From assembly GCF_964340395.1 (NCBI RefSeq), contig NC_135568.1, positions 19,367,710-19,431,709 on the forward strand: a stretch of 64,000 nt of DNA, in the 5' to 3' direction. A program made the position numbers and the translations under genes. How positions within the stretch are numbered: position 1 is the first letter of the stretch; each line of letters opens with the position of its first letter. The notes beneath the pieces were generated by a model that saw nothing but the letters and a program-made list of their open reading frames with translations, ran no database searches and was not told the DNA's origin. The DNA is from Glandiceps talaboti. Its lineage: Eukaryota; Hemichordata; Enteropneusta; Spengelidae. This document shows positions 45,505-57,360 of the stretch, in pieces.

Positions 45505-47760
45505 GTAGTATTCAATTCCCACATTTCTTGCAATAGTGCTATTTAATAATGGATGCTAGTATTCAATTCCCACATTTCTTGCAATAGTGCTACTTAATAA
45601 CGGGTGGTAGTATTCAATTCCCACATTTCTTGCAATAGTGCTATTTCATACTGGGTGCTAGTATTCAATTCCCTCATTTCTTGCAATAGGGCTATTTAAT
45701 ACCGGGTGCTTGTATTCAATTCCCACATTTCCGCAATAGTGCTATTTAATACCGGGTGCTAGTATTCAATTCCCACATTTCTTGCAATAGTGCTATTTAA
45801 TAATGGATGCTAGTATTCAATTCCCACATTTCTTGCAATAGTGCTACTTAATAACGGGTGCTAGTATTCAATTCCCACATTTCTTGCAATAGGGCTATTT
45901 AATACCGGGTGCTTGTATTCAATTCCCACATTTCTTGCAATAGGGCTATTTAATACCGGGTGCTTGTATTCAATTCCCACATTTCTTGCAATAGGGCTAT
46001 TTAATACCGGGTGCTTGTATTCAATTCCCACATTTCTTGCAATAGGGCTATTTAATACTGGATGCTAGTATTCAATTCCCATATTTCTTGCAATAGTGCT
46101 ATTTAATACCGGGTGCTAGTATTCAATTCCCACATTTCTTGCAATAGGGCTATTTAATACAGGGTGCTAGTATTCAATTCCCACATTTCTTGCAATAGTG
46201 CTATTTAATACCGAGTGCTTGTATTCAATTCCCACATTTCTTGCAATAGGGCTATTTAATACCGGGTGCTTGTATTCAATTCCCACATTTCTTGCAATAG
46301 GGCTATTTAATACCGGGTGCTTGTATTCAATTCCCACATTTCTTGCAATAGGGCTATTTAATACCGGGTGCTTGTATTCAATTCCCAGATTTCTTGCAAT
46401 AGTGCTATTTAATATCGGGTGCTTGTATTCAATTCCCAGATTTCTTGCAATAGTGCTATTTAATATCGGGTGCTTGTATTCAATTCCCACATTTCTTGTA
46501 ATAGTGCTACTTAATACTGGGTGCTAGTATTCAATTCCCACATTTCTTGCAATAGGGCTATTTAATAATGGATGCTTGTATTCAATTCCCACATTTCTTG
46601 CAATAGTGCTACTTAATAACGGGTGGTAGTATTCAATTCCCACATTTCTTGCAATAGTGCTATTTAATACTGGGTGCTTGTATTCAATTCCCACATTTCT
46701 TGCAATAGTGCTATTTAATAATGGATGCTAGTATTCAATTCCCACATTTCTTGCAATAGTGCTACTTAATAACGGGTGGTAGTATTCAATTCCCACATTT
46801 CTTGCAATAGTGCTATTTCATACTGGGTGCTAGTATTCAATTCCCTCATTTCTTGCAATAGGGCTATTTAATACCGGGTGCTTGTATTCAATTCCCACAT
46901 TTCCGCAATAGTGCTATTTAATACCGGGTGCTAGTATTCAATTCCCACATTTCTTGCAATAGTGCTATTTAATAATGGATGCTAGTATTCAATTCCCACA
47001 TTTCTTGCAATAGTGCTACTTAATAACGGGTGCTAGTATTCAATTCCCACATTTCTTGCAATAGGGCTATTTAATACCGGGTGCTTGTATTCAATTCCCA
47101 CATTTCTTGCAATAGGGCTATTTAATACCGGGTGCTTGTATTCAATTCCCACATTTCTTGCAATAGGGCTATTTAATACCGAGTGCTTGTATTCAATTCC
47201 CACATTTCTTGCAATAGGGCTATTTAATACTGGATGCTAGTATTCAATTCCCATATTTCTTGCAATAGTGCTATTTAATACCGGGTGCTAGTATTCAATT
47301 CCCACATTTCTTGCAATAGGGCTATTTAATACAGGGTGCTAGTATTCAATTCCCACATTTCTTGCAATAGTGCTATTTAATACCGAGTGCTTGTATTCAA
47401 TTCCCACATTTCTTGCAATAGGGCTATTTAATACCGGGTGCTTGTATTCAATTCCCACATTTCTTGCAATAGGGCTATTTAATACCGGGTGCTTGTATTC
47501 AATTCCCACATTTCTTGCAATAGGGCTATTTAATACCGGGTGCTTGTATTCAATTCCCAGATTTCTTGCAATAGTGCTATTTAATATCGGGTGCTTGTAT
47601 TCAATTCCCAGATTTCTTGCAATAGTGCTATTTAATATCGGGTGCTTGTATTCAATTCCCACATTTCTTGTAATAGTGCTACTTAATACTGGGTGCTAGT
47701 ATTCAATTCCCACATTTCTTGCAATAGGGCTATTTAATAATGGATGCTTGTATTCAATTC
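45505..47760. repeat. Higher-order repeat, 1172-bp period, two copies
   Basis: Rare units recur at 1172 bp: TTTCCGCAATAG at 45728 and 46900, and the stretches 46167-46490 and 47339-47662 are identical. One mismatch was noticed (GGGTGC near 46010 against GAGTGC near 47182). 1172 is 23 units minus 1 bp. Confidence 0.92.
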
Positions 47761-47960
47761 CTACATTTCTTGCAATAGGGCTATTTAATAATGGATGCTA
47801 GTATTCAATTCTCACATTTCTTGCAATAGGGCTATTTAATACCGGGTGCTAGTATTCAATTCCCTCATTTCTTGCAATAGGGCTATTTAATACCGGGTGC
47901 TAGTATTAAATTCCCACATTTCTAGCAATGGCGCTCTTTAATACCGGGTGCTGGTATTGA

Positions 47961-48139
47961 AGTGTAATATTGACCCAGTTTGAGTGTTATATTATCCATA
48001 TCCATATTATTGATAATGGTCTTTCTGAGACCTCGACCTTTGACCTCAACCTGTATCTTCAAGGTCAAATAGTCAAACATTAATCATAGTGCATAGTACA
48101 CAGCAGAGATGCATAGACCAATTTCAACCAAGCCTGGCA
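47961..48139. other. Spacer with CTTCAAGGTCAAA dispersed repeat
   Basis: Shares the CGACCTTTGACCTCAACCTG / CTTCAAGGTCAAAT theme with 31400-31440. Confidence 0.6.
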
Positions 48140-51100
48140 CAAATGTCAAACTTCACATTTTGTGCACAAGCTCAGTCTGGTAGCTTAATACATAGAAACC
48201 TAAATTAATGACTTAATACCCATTTTATTTATAATGAGCTTTGAGACTTTGACATTGTTTTGTTTTGTCACCTTTGTAATGATGAGAAAATATTGGCCAT
48301 ATTTGTCATAAAGAAATCTGAATCTGACTTAGCTAGTAAGTTGAAATATTGAAGACTGTCTTAGATGAAGACTTGATGAAAATTTGTCAGTTGATGAACA
48401 ACTTTCAGATGAATATTTGAGGCTACATATCACTTTTCATCTGTGTTCGTGACATCACAGATCAATTGTAGATGAACAGCAAAGATAAGTAAAGTACTTC
48501 TAGATGACGCTTACCATTCACAGCTGTTAGGTGTAAGTGATGTATACATTGTACTTGATATTCTGTAGACGTACCATGTAATAGATATTGCCTTGAAATA
48601 CACAGCCATGGATGATACACTAAAGACGACAGTACCTTAAATACACAGCCATGGATACACTAAAGACGACAGTACCTTAAATTCACTCAGTCATTAGTAG
48701 CATTTATAGCATTATGCCAACAATTATTGAGACTGAGAATGTAGTCATACTCGTATGGTAATTCTGGCTATATGGTCCCCTGGATTTGAGAGTTTAATTT
48801 GAATGTTTGTAGTGAAATTGATCAACCCACCCCCCTGATAAAAAGAGGATTAAATGTTTGATAGCTCTACTGAGCTCTGTATGCAGTTGAATTTAGGCCG
48901 CATTGAAAATTGATTACTCTAAAATCCATATTATCTAGTCAATGCTAGGGGTGTCATCGCTGCCAAGCAATTCTTTGTTGCCAATTTGAATCACCATACA
49001 AGGACACATACTTTTTTTTGGGGGGGGGGGGGAGGGGGGAGAGGGGGTTAACATACATGCACATGCGGATTATGAAGAGTTATAATGGAATGTGCCATTA
49101 TAACTCTAAACCATACAAACATACAAAAAGTTAAAATGAATGGGGGACTTTATTGTATTGTTGTAATGTAACTGTTGAATATGACGCGCAACGATGATGG
49201 CAAATAAAGACGGCGACACGGCAGTAATAGAGATGGCGGCAACACGGCGGAGGTTTGTGAGGTTTATGTGTGTTGGTATGAGAGATTAAGGCCATAGACA
49301 GCAAGTTAAAAATATGTAAAACCTACAAAGGACTAACCAACGAACCATTGCCAACCAACCAAACAACAAAGTAATCAACCATAGAGACCCACCTAGTCAG
49401 AGAAAACCAAAATCCACAAGAAACCAGACGTACGGAAAGGGATAACAAAAAATCGAGGGGTGCTGTTTGTGTATGTCAATATGTAATATATGATCACGTG
49501 TAGCGAAGACAGCGGACTGAAACGCGAGGTAGATGATGGCGCAGATATGACGTTTGGTACCGTAGACGCAAAAATGATAGTGTATTTGATGTACGTATGT
49601 TGGAAGGGGTGGGGTGGGATTCTTAAAAGAGCAATCACTCATGCAGCCATACATACTAAAAAAAAACTCAAAAAACTTACTTGGTGCTGATGTCTGAAAC
49701 TGTTTTTCTGTTCTTCTAAACTGCTCCAAAAGTTCTAATACGGTAATAAAATGACTTAAAAATACATTTCAATATATAAATTAAATTTTAATAGATATAC
49801 ATAAATGCAAAATACACATTAATATCGTAATAATCAAATACATCGATCAGTCTTGGGTCTTCTTATCACCAAAGGCTAAAAGAAAGAAATTTAAGAAATA
49901 GTATAAGAATTGAAGTATTCACTCACAATGCAATTATAGTATTTTCTAAATTTATTTTATATTGCAGACATGACAGTCAAATAGAAATAAAGTTTCTAAA
50001 TCTAACTTTCAATGTATACATATATTAAATATTAAAAAGAAAGTTTTTGACTCACATTTTCCATCATTTGTCCATCTTTGTCGAGCCTGGCTTCCTGAAA
50101 ATAAACTTGCATGGAAATTGTATTAATACAGTTTGGTTAATATATTGTGTTTTATTTATTAAAATAATGAAGAAATACATTCAATATAGATAACATTTAC
50201 CATAGTGCTCCCATATGGATGATATTAAATTTTCAAGGTTATAATTTGTAGACAATATTTTTTTATGAAATGGGGTGAAAGGCAGAAATCAAATCTTGAC
50301 TAAGGTACACTTGCCCAGGTTTGGGAAACCACTATAATGAAAGAACTGTGTGTATAAATTTGCAAATACAGTATAATTAATTGATTTTTTTATTGTTCTA
50401 CTGTTTCTCCCTGAAAAATCGACCCCAATGGTTAGAAAAGCCAATGAGAATAAGTCAAGCAAAAACATTTTTATACTATTAAATTGATTATGAAATAATA
50501 AAATAATAATGACTAAAGTTGCATAAAGTGGGTAGAATTTGTATGTGTTATCAAAATGTGTATTTTTGTCCTATCTCAGAGAATTAAATTTTTTTTTTGC
50601 AGAAGTAATATGGGAGGGGGGGGGGGGTGCACAACTCCCATAGGTGGGAAAGGTCTGCTGGAAAGCAGTGTTTTTTGTATACTTTTCTGGGCTGGAAAAC
50701 TTTGGAAAACCCTGCTCAGCTGGACTGATAGATTTTGCTTCAGTTGCAGCTTAGAATAAATCTATAATTTTCAAAACATTATTACAATTCTTAAAAGTGA
50801 GATTTCATTTTCCAAAAGACAATTAATTTGGTCAGTTTTTAGCTATTTCATCGTACAAACTGCCGTCTGTATCTATCATAGATCTGTAGAATATCTATTT
50901 TTTGCTATAAAGTTGGTATTAGAAAGTGTCTCCATTTTTGGGTGTGTAGTATGACAACAGTAAGGACTTGATGATCTCAGCAAAGCCTCCTCGTATCATT
51001 TCACACAGAGTTGTCATTTAATGATGTCATATGAACATGTATAATGAGAGTAATCCATAATGCCAATACTATTTCAACTTTAAGTGCAATTAACTATGAA

Positions 51101-52390
51101 AGGAGAATTAGACATTAATAGTCATTGGTGCCTAATTATGTGCTTATTTACTATATATTAGTATTTATCATATATTAGTATTTATTATATGTTAGTATTT
51201 ATTATATGTTAGTATTTATTATATGTTAGTACTTATTACTTATTAGTGATTATTTATTATATGTTATTATTATTACCCTAAAGTTATTATTATTATCATT
51301 ATTGTTATTAAGATAGAATTTAATAGTAGGGCCGGCAAAGAAAATTTATCTAAAGTGTGCTTCTTTGAACTAGTATTGGCAAAATAAACCACTTTCATTA
51401 ATTCTGTTCACATGACCATGTATCCTGGGATGAGGTGGGCAACTCTTTGTGAAATGACATGGGGAGGCTATGTTGAAACCCCCAAAAACCAAACTGTTGT
51501 CATACTACACACCCTAAAAATGGTCTGACTCTTTCTTATACCAACTGTATCACTCAAAATACATACTATACAGGTCTATAATACATGCAGATGGTAGTTC
51601 ATATGATGTAATACCTAAAAACTGATCAAAAATAATTATTTTTTTGAGAAATGAAATGTTACTTTTAGCAATTGTAAGAATTATTTTGAAAAATATATCA
51701 ATATTTTGAGCTACAATTAAAATAAAATCAACCAGTCTAGATGGGCAGGGTTATCCAAAATCTTCTCACCTAGAAAAGTATATACCTTATATCATACATG
51801 TACCTTATGACATACAGACTTTACAGCAGACCTTCCCCATATAGTCCATGGGAGTAATTTGTAATTGCTCAAGCTAGTTTTATGATTAAATAAAGCTAGT
51901 TTTATGATTAATTATGCAGTAAATATTGATTTTTGATGACAAATATGGCATATTTTCCAAATGACATGTCACCTTTGTGCCAGTTTTGAAAGAAATCAGA
52001 TATTGGAAGTCTGAGCCCATTGTAATAGTCACTCACTTTGGGGGACTAAAAGTGCTTTTGCTGGATGAATTCTATTCCCTTTTCTAAACATTGTGATCTC
52101 TGTTTGAGAGAGAAACACAAGTGTGGTAAACCATAATATTTTTGTTCAAAATTTCAATTGATAAATATTGAATTGAACTTTTATGATTCAGTTTTAATTT
52201 AGCAAAACCAATTGCAACCTACAGGAGCATTTTGGTTTACACCAGTTATATTTTTACAGCTTTTATTTTATTTATTTTTTACAGAGCTTAATGAGGGAGA
52301 CAGTAGTTCTCTTATAAAAACTTTTTTTTAAACTCCTCCCATGCAACAAAAACTACTCCAATGGTAAAAAACTACTAATGGTCCTTGCTC
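48140..52390. repeat. Repeat block B (copy of block A)
   Basis: Colinear with 7240-11480. Differences include a longer stretch at 49868-50060 that in B forms a candidate intron, a shorter CCAACC tract, no GATT tract, and a local duplication near 48600-48680 (CACAGCCATGGATACACTAA). Confidence 0.88.
49681..50094 (-). pseudogene. Three candidate exons on the minus strand of block B
   Basis: 50056-50094 reads EARLDKDGQMMEN between an acceptor (TATTTTCAG) and a donor (GTGAGT), 39 bp in phase 0. About 180 bp further on, an acceptor with a good pyrimidine tract (TTTCTTTCTTTTAG) precedes CCTTTGGTGATAAGAAGACC at 49875. A third, 49681 to about 49735, reads EQFRRTEKQFQTSAP and ends at donor GTAAGT. Splice signals are consistent, but the middle exon meets a stop within 14 codons in the simplest phase. 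This looks like part of a decayed or alternatively spliced gene carried in the repeat block. Confidence 0.35.
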
Positions 52391-52399
52391 AGTGCTCGG

Positions 52400-54110
52400 G
52401 GATCATCATGTTGTAGACTTTTTGTAATTACAGATTTTTAGTTGTAGTCTTTTTAGCCCTAATTTGCATATCACTGATGAAATCATCATATCAAGAATAC
52501 ATCTTAATCTAATTATAGACGACCAAAAAGACACATATTTAGATCATAATTTGCATATTACTGATTGGATCATCTTGTTATACACTTTTAGACTTTTAGT
52601 TTGAGGCTTTTTAGCCCTAATTTGCATATCAGTGATGAGATCATGGTATCAAGAATACATCTAAATCTAATGATAAATGTTTGACCAAAAAGACACATTT
52701 TTAGGCACTAATTTGCATATTACTGATTGGATCATCTTGTTATAGACATTTTGTAAATATAGACTTTTAGTTTTAGTCTTTTTAGCCCTAATTTGCATAT
52801 CAGTGATGAGATAAACACATCAACAATACATCTTAATCTAATGATAGATTTTTGACCAAAAAGACACATTATTAGGCATTAATTTGCATATTACTGATTG
52901 GATCATCTTGTTATAGACTTTCTTTTATTTTTAGTCTTTTTAGCCCTAATTTGCATATCAGTGATGAGATAAACACATCAACAATACATCTTAATCTAAT
53001 GATAGATTTTTGACCAAAAAGACACATTATTAGGCACTGATTTGCATATTACTGATTGGATCATCTTGTTATCGACTTTTTGTAAATATAGACTTAGTTT
53101 TAGTCTTTTTAGCCCTAATTTGCATATCACTGATGAGATAAACACATCAAGAATACATCTTAATCTAATGATAGACTTTTGACCAAAAAGACACATTATT
53201 AGGCACTAATTTGCATATTACTGATTGGATCATCTTGTTATAGACTTTTGGTAAATATAGACTTAGTTTTAGTCTTTTTAGCCCTAATTTGCATATCACT
53301 GATGAGATAAACACATCAAGAATACATCTTAATCTAATGATAGATTTTTGACCAAAAAGACACATTATTAGGCACTAATTTGCATATTACTGATTGGATC
53401 ATCTTGTTATAGACTCTTTTATTTTTAGTCTTTTTAGCCCTAATTTGCATATCACTGATGAGATAAACACATCAACAATACATCTTAATCTAATGATAGA
53501 TTTTTGACCAAAACGACACATTATTAGGCACTAATTTGCATATTACTGATTGGATCAGCTTGTTATAGACTTTTGTTAAATATAGACTTTTAGTCACATT
53601 GTTAGGCACTAATTTGCATATTACTGGTTGGATCATCTTGTTATAGACTTTTTGTAAATATAGACTTTTATTTTCAGTCTTTTTAGCCCTAATTTGCATA
53701 TCAGTGATGAGATAAACACATCAAGAATACATCTTAATCTAATGATAGATTTTTGACCAAAAAGACACATTATTAGCCACTAATTTGCATATTACTGATT
53801 GGATCGTCGTGTTAAGGACCTTTTGTAAATGTATACTTTTAGTCTTTTTAGCCTTTGCATATCACTGATGAGATCATATCAAGAAAGCATCTTAAAGTAT
53901 AGACTGTTAACCAAAAAGACACATTTTTAGGCACTAATTTGCATATCACTGATTGGATCATCTTGTTATAGACTTTCTATAAATATAGACATTTAGTTTT
54001 AGTCTTTTAGCCCTAATTTGCATATCACTGATGAGGTCATGGTAACAAGAATACATCTTAATCTAATGATAGACTTTTGACCAAAAAGATGAGATCATAG
54101 GCCTTAATTT
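52400..54110. repeat. 158-171-bp satellite, about 10 units, each with two half-units
   Basis: TTTTTAGCCCTAATTTGCAT starts units near 52455, 52613, 52784, 52942, 53111, 53280, 53436, 53685, 53850 and 54009. Each unit contains two related halves: AATTTGCATATCACTGATGA and AATTTGCATATTACTGATTG. Unit length alternates as a short TTGTAAATATAGACTT stretch is present or absent. Frames at 52996-53699 are artefacts of this repeat. Confidence 0.95.
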
Positions 54111-54471
54111 GGTTTTGAGACAAATATATTTGATCACTATATCATGGGTATAACTGAAGTGGTGACATTATTTTGTATTGTAATTTATGAATGTTCTTAC
54201 CATCACAAAACACATTGTTGGTTGTTATGCGGTTATTAGCTATAATTGTAATATTGTAAACAAACTTATCTTTTTCATCATCTTCAAAGAAGAATGTCTT
54301 TACGGAAATAACAAATTTTAAATTTGTAACATGAATGAAAAAATATGCGCTGCAGAGCAAAATACACGGGTTTTAATTTTGTATGATTAGCATTTTAATG
54401 AAAGAAATATTTCATTTCAACTTTGTATTTCTAGAAAAAAAACTAGCTAACTAGATTTTGCGAAAACTTTA

Positions 54472-54690
54472 ACCCTAATTAGAAGTGGCACAGTCAGTAT
54501 TTCGAGGAACAATCTATTTCAAGTTTACATTTGGTTAACTAGTTTGGGGATAATTTTAATACGGGAACCCTAAATAGAAGTGGCACAGTCTGTATTTCGA
54601 GGAACAATCTATTTCAAGTTTACATTTGGTTAACTAGTTTTGGGGTAATTTTAGTATGGGACCCTAAATAGAAGTGGTGTTCGGTGGTTA
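54472..54690. repeat. 95-bp tandem repeat, about 2.3 units
   Basis: ACCCTAAWTAGAAGTGGCAC recurs at 54472, 54567 and 54661, with GAGGAACAATCTATTTCAAG inside. It lies just downstream of the minus-strand gene at 54869-55513. Confidence 0.92.
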
Positions 54691-54868
54691 TACGCAATTA
54701 TGGTTTTCAAGTTTGTGTTTGGTAAATAATCTAATATAAACATCAATGATTTTTCATTTGAACATGGCAAAATACAATTGTTTAGGTTGTGAAAGAAATG
54801 TGTATACCGGAGGTGGCTGAATTTAGAAGAATCTTGGTACCCGAGAACAACTTTGTGTACATGACTAT

Positions 54869-55513
54869 CTATTCAAATTTGTTTGTTGATAAATTTTGAT
54901 TTGTGTTTTTTATTCGTAGATAAATTTTGATATGTATTTTGTATTTGTGTTTTGCTTTCTTAATGTTTTCGAAAATGGGGAATATTACAGTCTGTGCCAC
55001 TTGAACAACCAATGACAAATTTTCCTCCTGACAAAACCGTCTAAATCCTAACCTGTCAACCCGGGCCGCCACCCTCCCGCCAAAAAAGGTACCGCGCCGA
55101 AATTGCCCCCATTCCCATACAACGGGCCCAAATGCAGCAGAAAGAACTAACATTGCAAACCGACTTATCTCATATACCATCCGTCGACGTTCTCGCAGGG
55201 ACCATACCATGATGAATTGACGAACCAATGCGCAAACCATAGACTTCCATTCTCGAACAGTCTCTATTGTACGGCGAACAAACATCTGAACCAAACACAA
55301 CATCCATACGGTGATACACATTGCAATTTTTCCTTCCAACTTCCTCTTTTCGACCAGTGAGCGAAGTAGACAGCATACAGCATCCAGGACCCATACCAAA
55401 CATCGGAATATTCTTCTATCATCATCCACTCTCAGCAGTACAAGGCTTCGGATATATACTATGACGACATAGACCAGGGTTAGCAGCACAACACACGGAG
55501 AACCAGTATCCAT
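54869..55513 (-). CDS. Multi-pass membrane protein, paralog of 11804-12277
   Basis: The 214-residue frame begins MDTGSPCVVLL at 55513. Hydrophobic segments lie at about residues 7-27, 39-52, 69-83 and 117-135, and the protein is rich in R, V and L. Alignable positions with the other gene run through the first about 110 residues: MD start, LTL-Y-V--YIR-LV, VCCLLRSLV followed by a basic KRKLE-K linker, and a W-hydrophobic-VR/CR segment. The last about 45 residues become lysine/asparagine-rich and AT-rich (KKAKHKYKIHIKIYL), which looks like translated non-coding DNA, so the true coding end may be a splice donor or an earlier change of frame near residue 170. The coding part is visibly richer in G and C than the flanks. 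Function unknown; two family members in one window argue that this is a real gene family. Confidence 0.62.
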   Translation of the reverse strand: MDTGSPCVVLLTLVYVVIVYIRSLVLLRVDDDRRIFRCLVWVLDAVCCLLRSLVEKRKLEGKIAMCITVWMLCLVQMFVRRTIETVREWKSMVCALVRQFIMVWSLRERRRMVYEISRFAMLVLSAAFGPVVWEWGQFRRGTFFGGRVAARVDRLGFRRFCQEENLSLVVQVAQTVIFPIFENIKKAKHKYKIHIKIYLRIKNTNQNLSTNKFE

Positions 55514-55569
55514 CTTTCTTTATCGTTTGCTGGAGTCGCAAAGACAGTTTGAAAATGTATCACGCGTCA

Positions 55570-55578
55570 TTTATATAC
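55570..55578 (-). promoter_or_regulatory. TATA box of the 55513 gene
   Basis: GTATATAAA on the minus strand, 57 bp before the ATG, matching the paralog's layout. Confidence 0.7.
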
Positions 55579-55616
55579 CCAACCAAAGATGTTAGATTCC
55601 TGTCGAGAACCATGAA

Positions 55617-55621
55617 CCAAT
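55617..55621 (-). promoter_or_regulatory. CCAAT box (inverted), 39 bp upstream of TATA
   Basis: TGATTGGTTC on the minus strand, at the same 39-bp distance from the TATA box as in the 12277 gene. A second CCAATCAAA lies at 55779. Confidence 0.6.
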
Positions 55622-56085
55622 CAGACCTAGAGGATCAAAATTTTCCTCTACCCCTCCAGGTGCACTTTAAAGGTGGTGGCAGGGAAAACTATTGTGTTTG
55701 TAAGACTAGTTAGGTGTTGTTTGTTTCAAATTGGTCAATCACTTGACAGGGAGTACACGTGTTACATTTGACAGACAACCAATCAAAAGTCCGGAGTTGA
55801 TTTCTCCACATTCTTTTATTTTACAGGAATACAAACTTATGTAACGTATACAGGGGGTGAACACTGTGTAATGAAGGTATAGACTGTAGCGTTCCTCGCT
55901 AAATGCGTGCAATGACGGATAAGCACCGGTATTGTTGATGAATTATGAATGTATGTGTCGACCCCCGTTTGAATGAAAGTGTAATGTATAAAATTATGTG
56001 AAAACTAGGACGTGGTGACGGGGGCTATTGTCTTGGAATAAGGTGTTGCATTTTGTTACCAATTACTCAACTCGTTGACATATAG
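55622..56085. promoter_or_regulatory. Upstream region conserved with 12384-12715
   Basis: Shares CCAATCAAAAGT, CAGGGGGTGAACACT and CCCCCGTTTGAAT in order with the other paralog's upstream DNA. Otherwise no gene. Confidence 0.45.
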
Positions 56086-56319
56086 TTTATTTATTTATTT
56101 CACGGAAGGCCGGCAAGTCCCATTTACAGGCTCCTAAAAATGCAAAATTCAAGAATACAAAACACACAAGCATATCAAACAAACAAAACATGAGTACATA
56201 AGACTGATGAGAACAAACGAACCCGAACTTTTTGGTTTGTGATAAATGAAAGAAATTCGCAATAAAGGAATAATTGTAGGGTTTGTTACAAATGAGAAAA
56301 GTAAAGGAATTCAACCGAC

Positions 56320-56695
56320 GTCCCCAGAACCAGAACTTCAAACAACATCATGTAAATTTGTATACAAAACAAAGAGAGAAACACTCGTAAAATAACGTAA
56401 TACTTGACAGTGTACTCTTTTCAACTCTGATTACACAATATTTGTTGTACCTAAGATAAATATAGTTATCTGAGGTTGTACGTACATTTCTTATCTTATA
56501 TATGGGCCTTGAAAAACGTTAAACATAGTACCTCCACCGAACCAGAACTTCAAACATCATTATGTCAATGTGTATACAAAACAAGTACAATAACGTTACT
56601 ACTTGTACTCTTTTCAACTAAGATTACATGACTAAGATTACTTTGATATTTGTTGTACGTACATTTATTACCTTATACATGGGCCAGCGGTCAAA
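56320..56695. repeat. About 205-bp tandem duplication
   Basis: ACCAGAACTTCAAACA, GTGTACTCTTTTCAACT, TTTGTTGTAC and ATGGGCC occur in the same order in 56325-56515 and 56540-56690, with several indels. Confidence 0.85.
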
Positions 56696-56779
56696 GTCGT
56701 TAAAAAACTGAGCCTGCTTTAATGCAACAAATAAAAAAGACCATGCAAGAACGTCATTTCATACATATCGTGTGCATAT

Positions 56780-57360
56780 TTACCCGTAAGCTAAAGTACT
56801 ACAATGGTAATCTGCCTGTGACTAAACACATTCCTATAGAAATGATCGAAACTGTAAGCTAATACTAGTACTAATGGTAATCTGCCTGTGACTAAGATAC
56901 TATTTATTTATGAGATTGACATATTGACATGAGGTGAAGTATTGTAGCATTCTTGCTTGTTAATAAGAATCAGATCATCACGTACTCGGTCATCGAAAAG
57001 AACGCTATTTTTGGCTTTTACGTTTGCCCCGGCCCCTTATCACGTTTCTATTTTTTTCTATGTTGGAACTTATCTTTTGTGTAACCGTTAAAATGTACCT
57101 TTTTTTATCAGGCTTTGGCGAAGTTTGCAACTCTTCGGCAATGTGCAAGGCATTTGTCATACAGGTGTTCATTGTGTAGGGTCTATGCTCGAACATTAAC
57201 AGCTAGCAGTCCTCAAAGTAAACGAGCGACAATACTTACGTGTAACCACACTTATAACAATAGGCAGAACATTGACGGCATATAGATCAAATCATACTTT
57301 GCTCGAACATTAACAGCTATTTAATAAGCAGTCCTCTGATCAAAAGGAAATGAGCGGCAA
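56780..57360. repeat. Further short local duplications
   Basis: AATGGTAATCTGCCTGTGAC occurs at 56803 and 56873. GCTCGAACATTAACAGCTA occurs at 57188 and 57301 (about 113 bp apart), each followed by a GCAGTCCTC phrase. The minus-strand frame at 57005-57196 overlaps this and has no recognisable motif. Confidence 0.8.

Larger units (their letters stand above)
36785..47960. repeat. Giant 51-bp minisatellite, about 219 units, 11.2 kb
   Basis: Unit: TGCTATTTAATACCGGGTGC then TAGTATTCAATTCCCACATT then TCTTGCAATAG (51 bp). The first units at the left are 47 bp (no TTAA) and resemble the short array at 6610. Four positions vary in a modular way: GTGCT/GGGCT/GAGCT, ATACC/ATAAT/CATACT, CTAGT/CTTGT and TCCCA/TCCCT/ATCCA. 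Because 51 is a multiple of 3, frames up to 194 codons appear on both strands (for example 41830-42445); these are artefacts. Confidence 0.98.

Noticed and set aside
46167-47699. Paired identical 107-109-codon frames
   Set aside because: They are the two copies of the 1172-bp higher-order repeat of the 51-bp minisatellite.
36785-47960. CRISPR-like array
   Set aside because: There are no distinct spacers; whole 51-bp units are repeated with point variants, and the rest of the window is clearly animal DNA.
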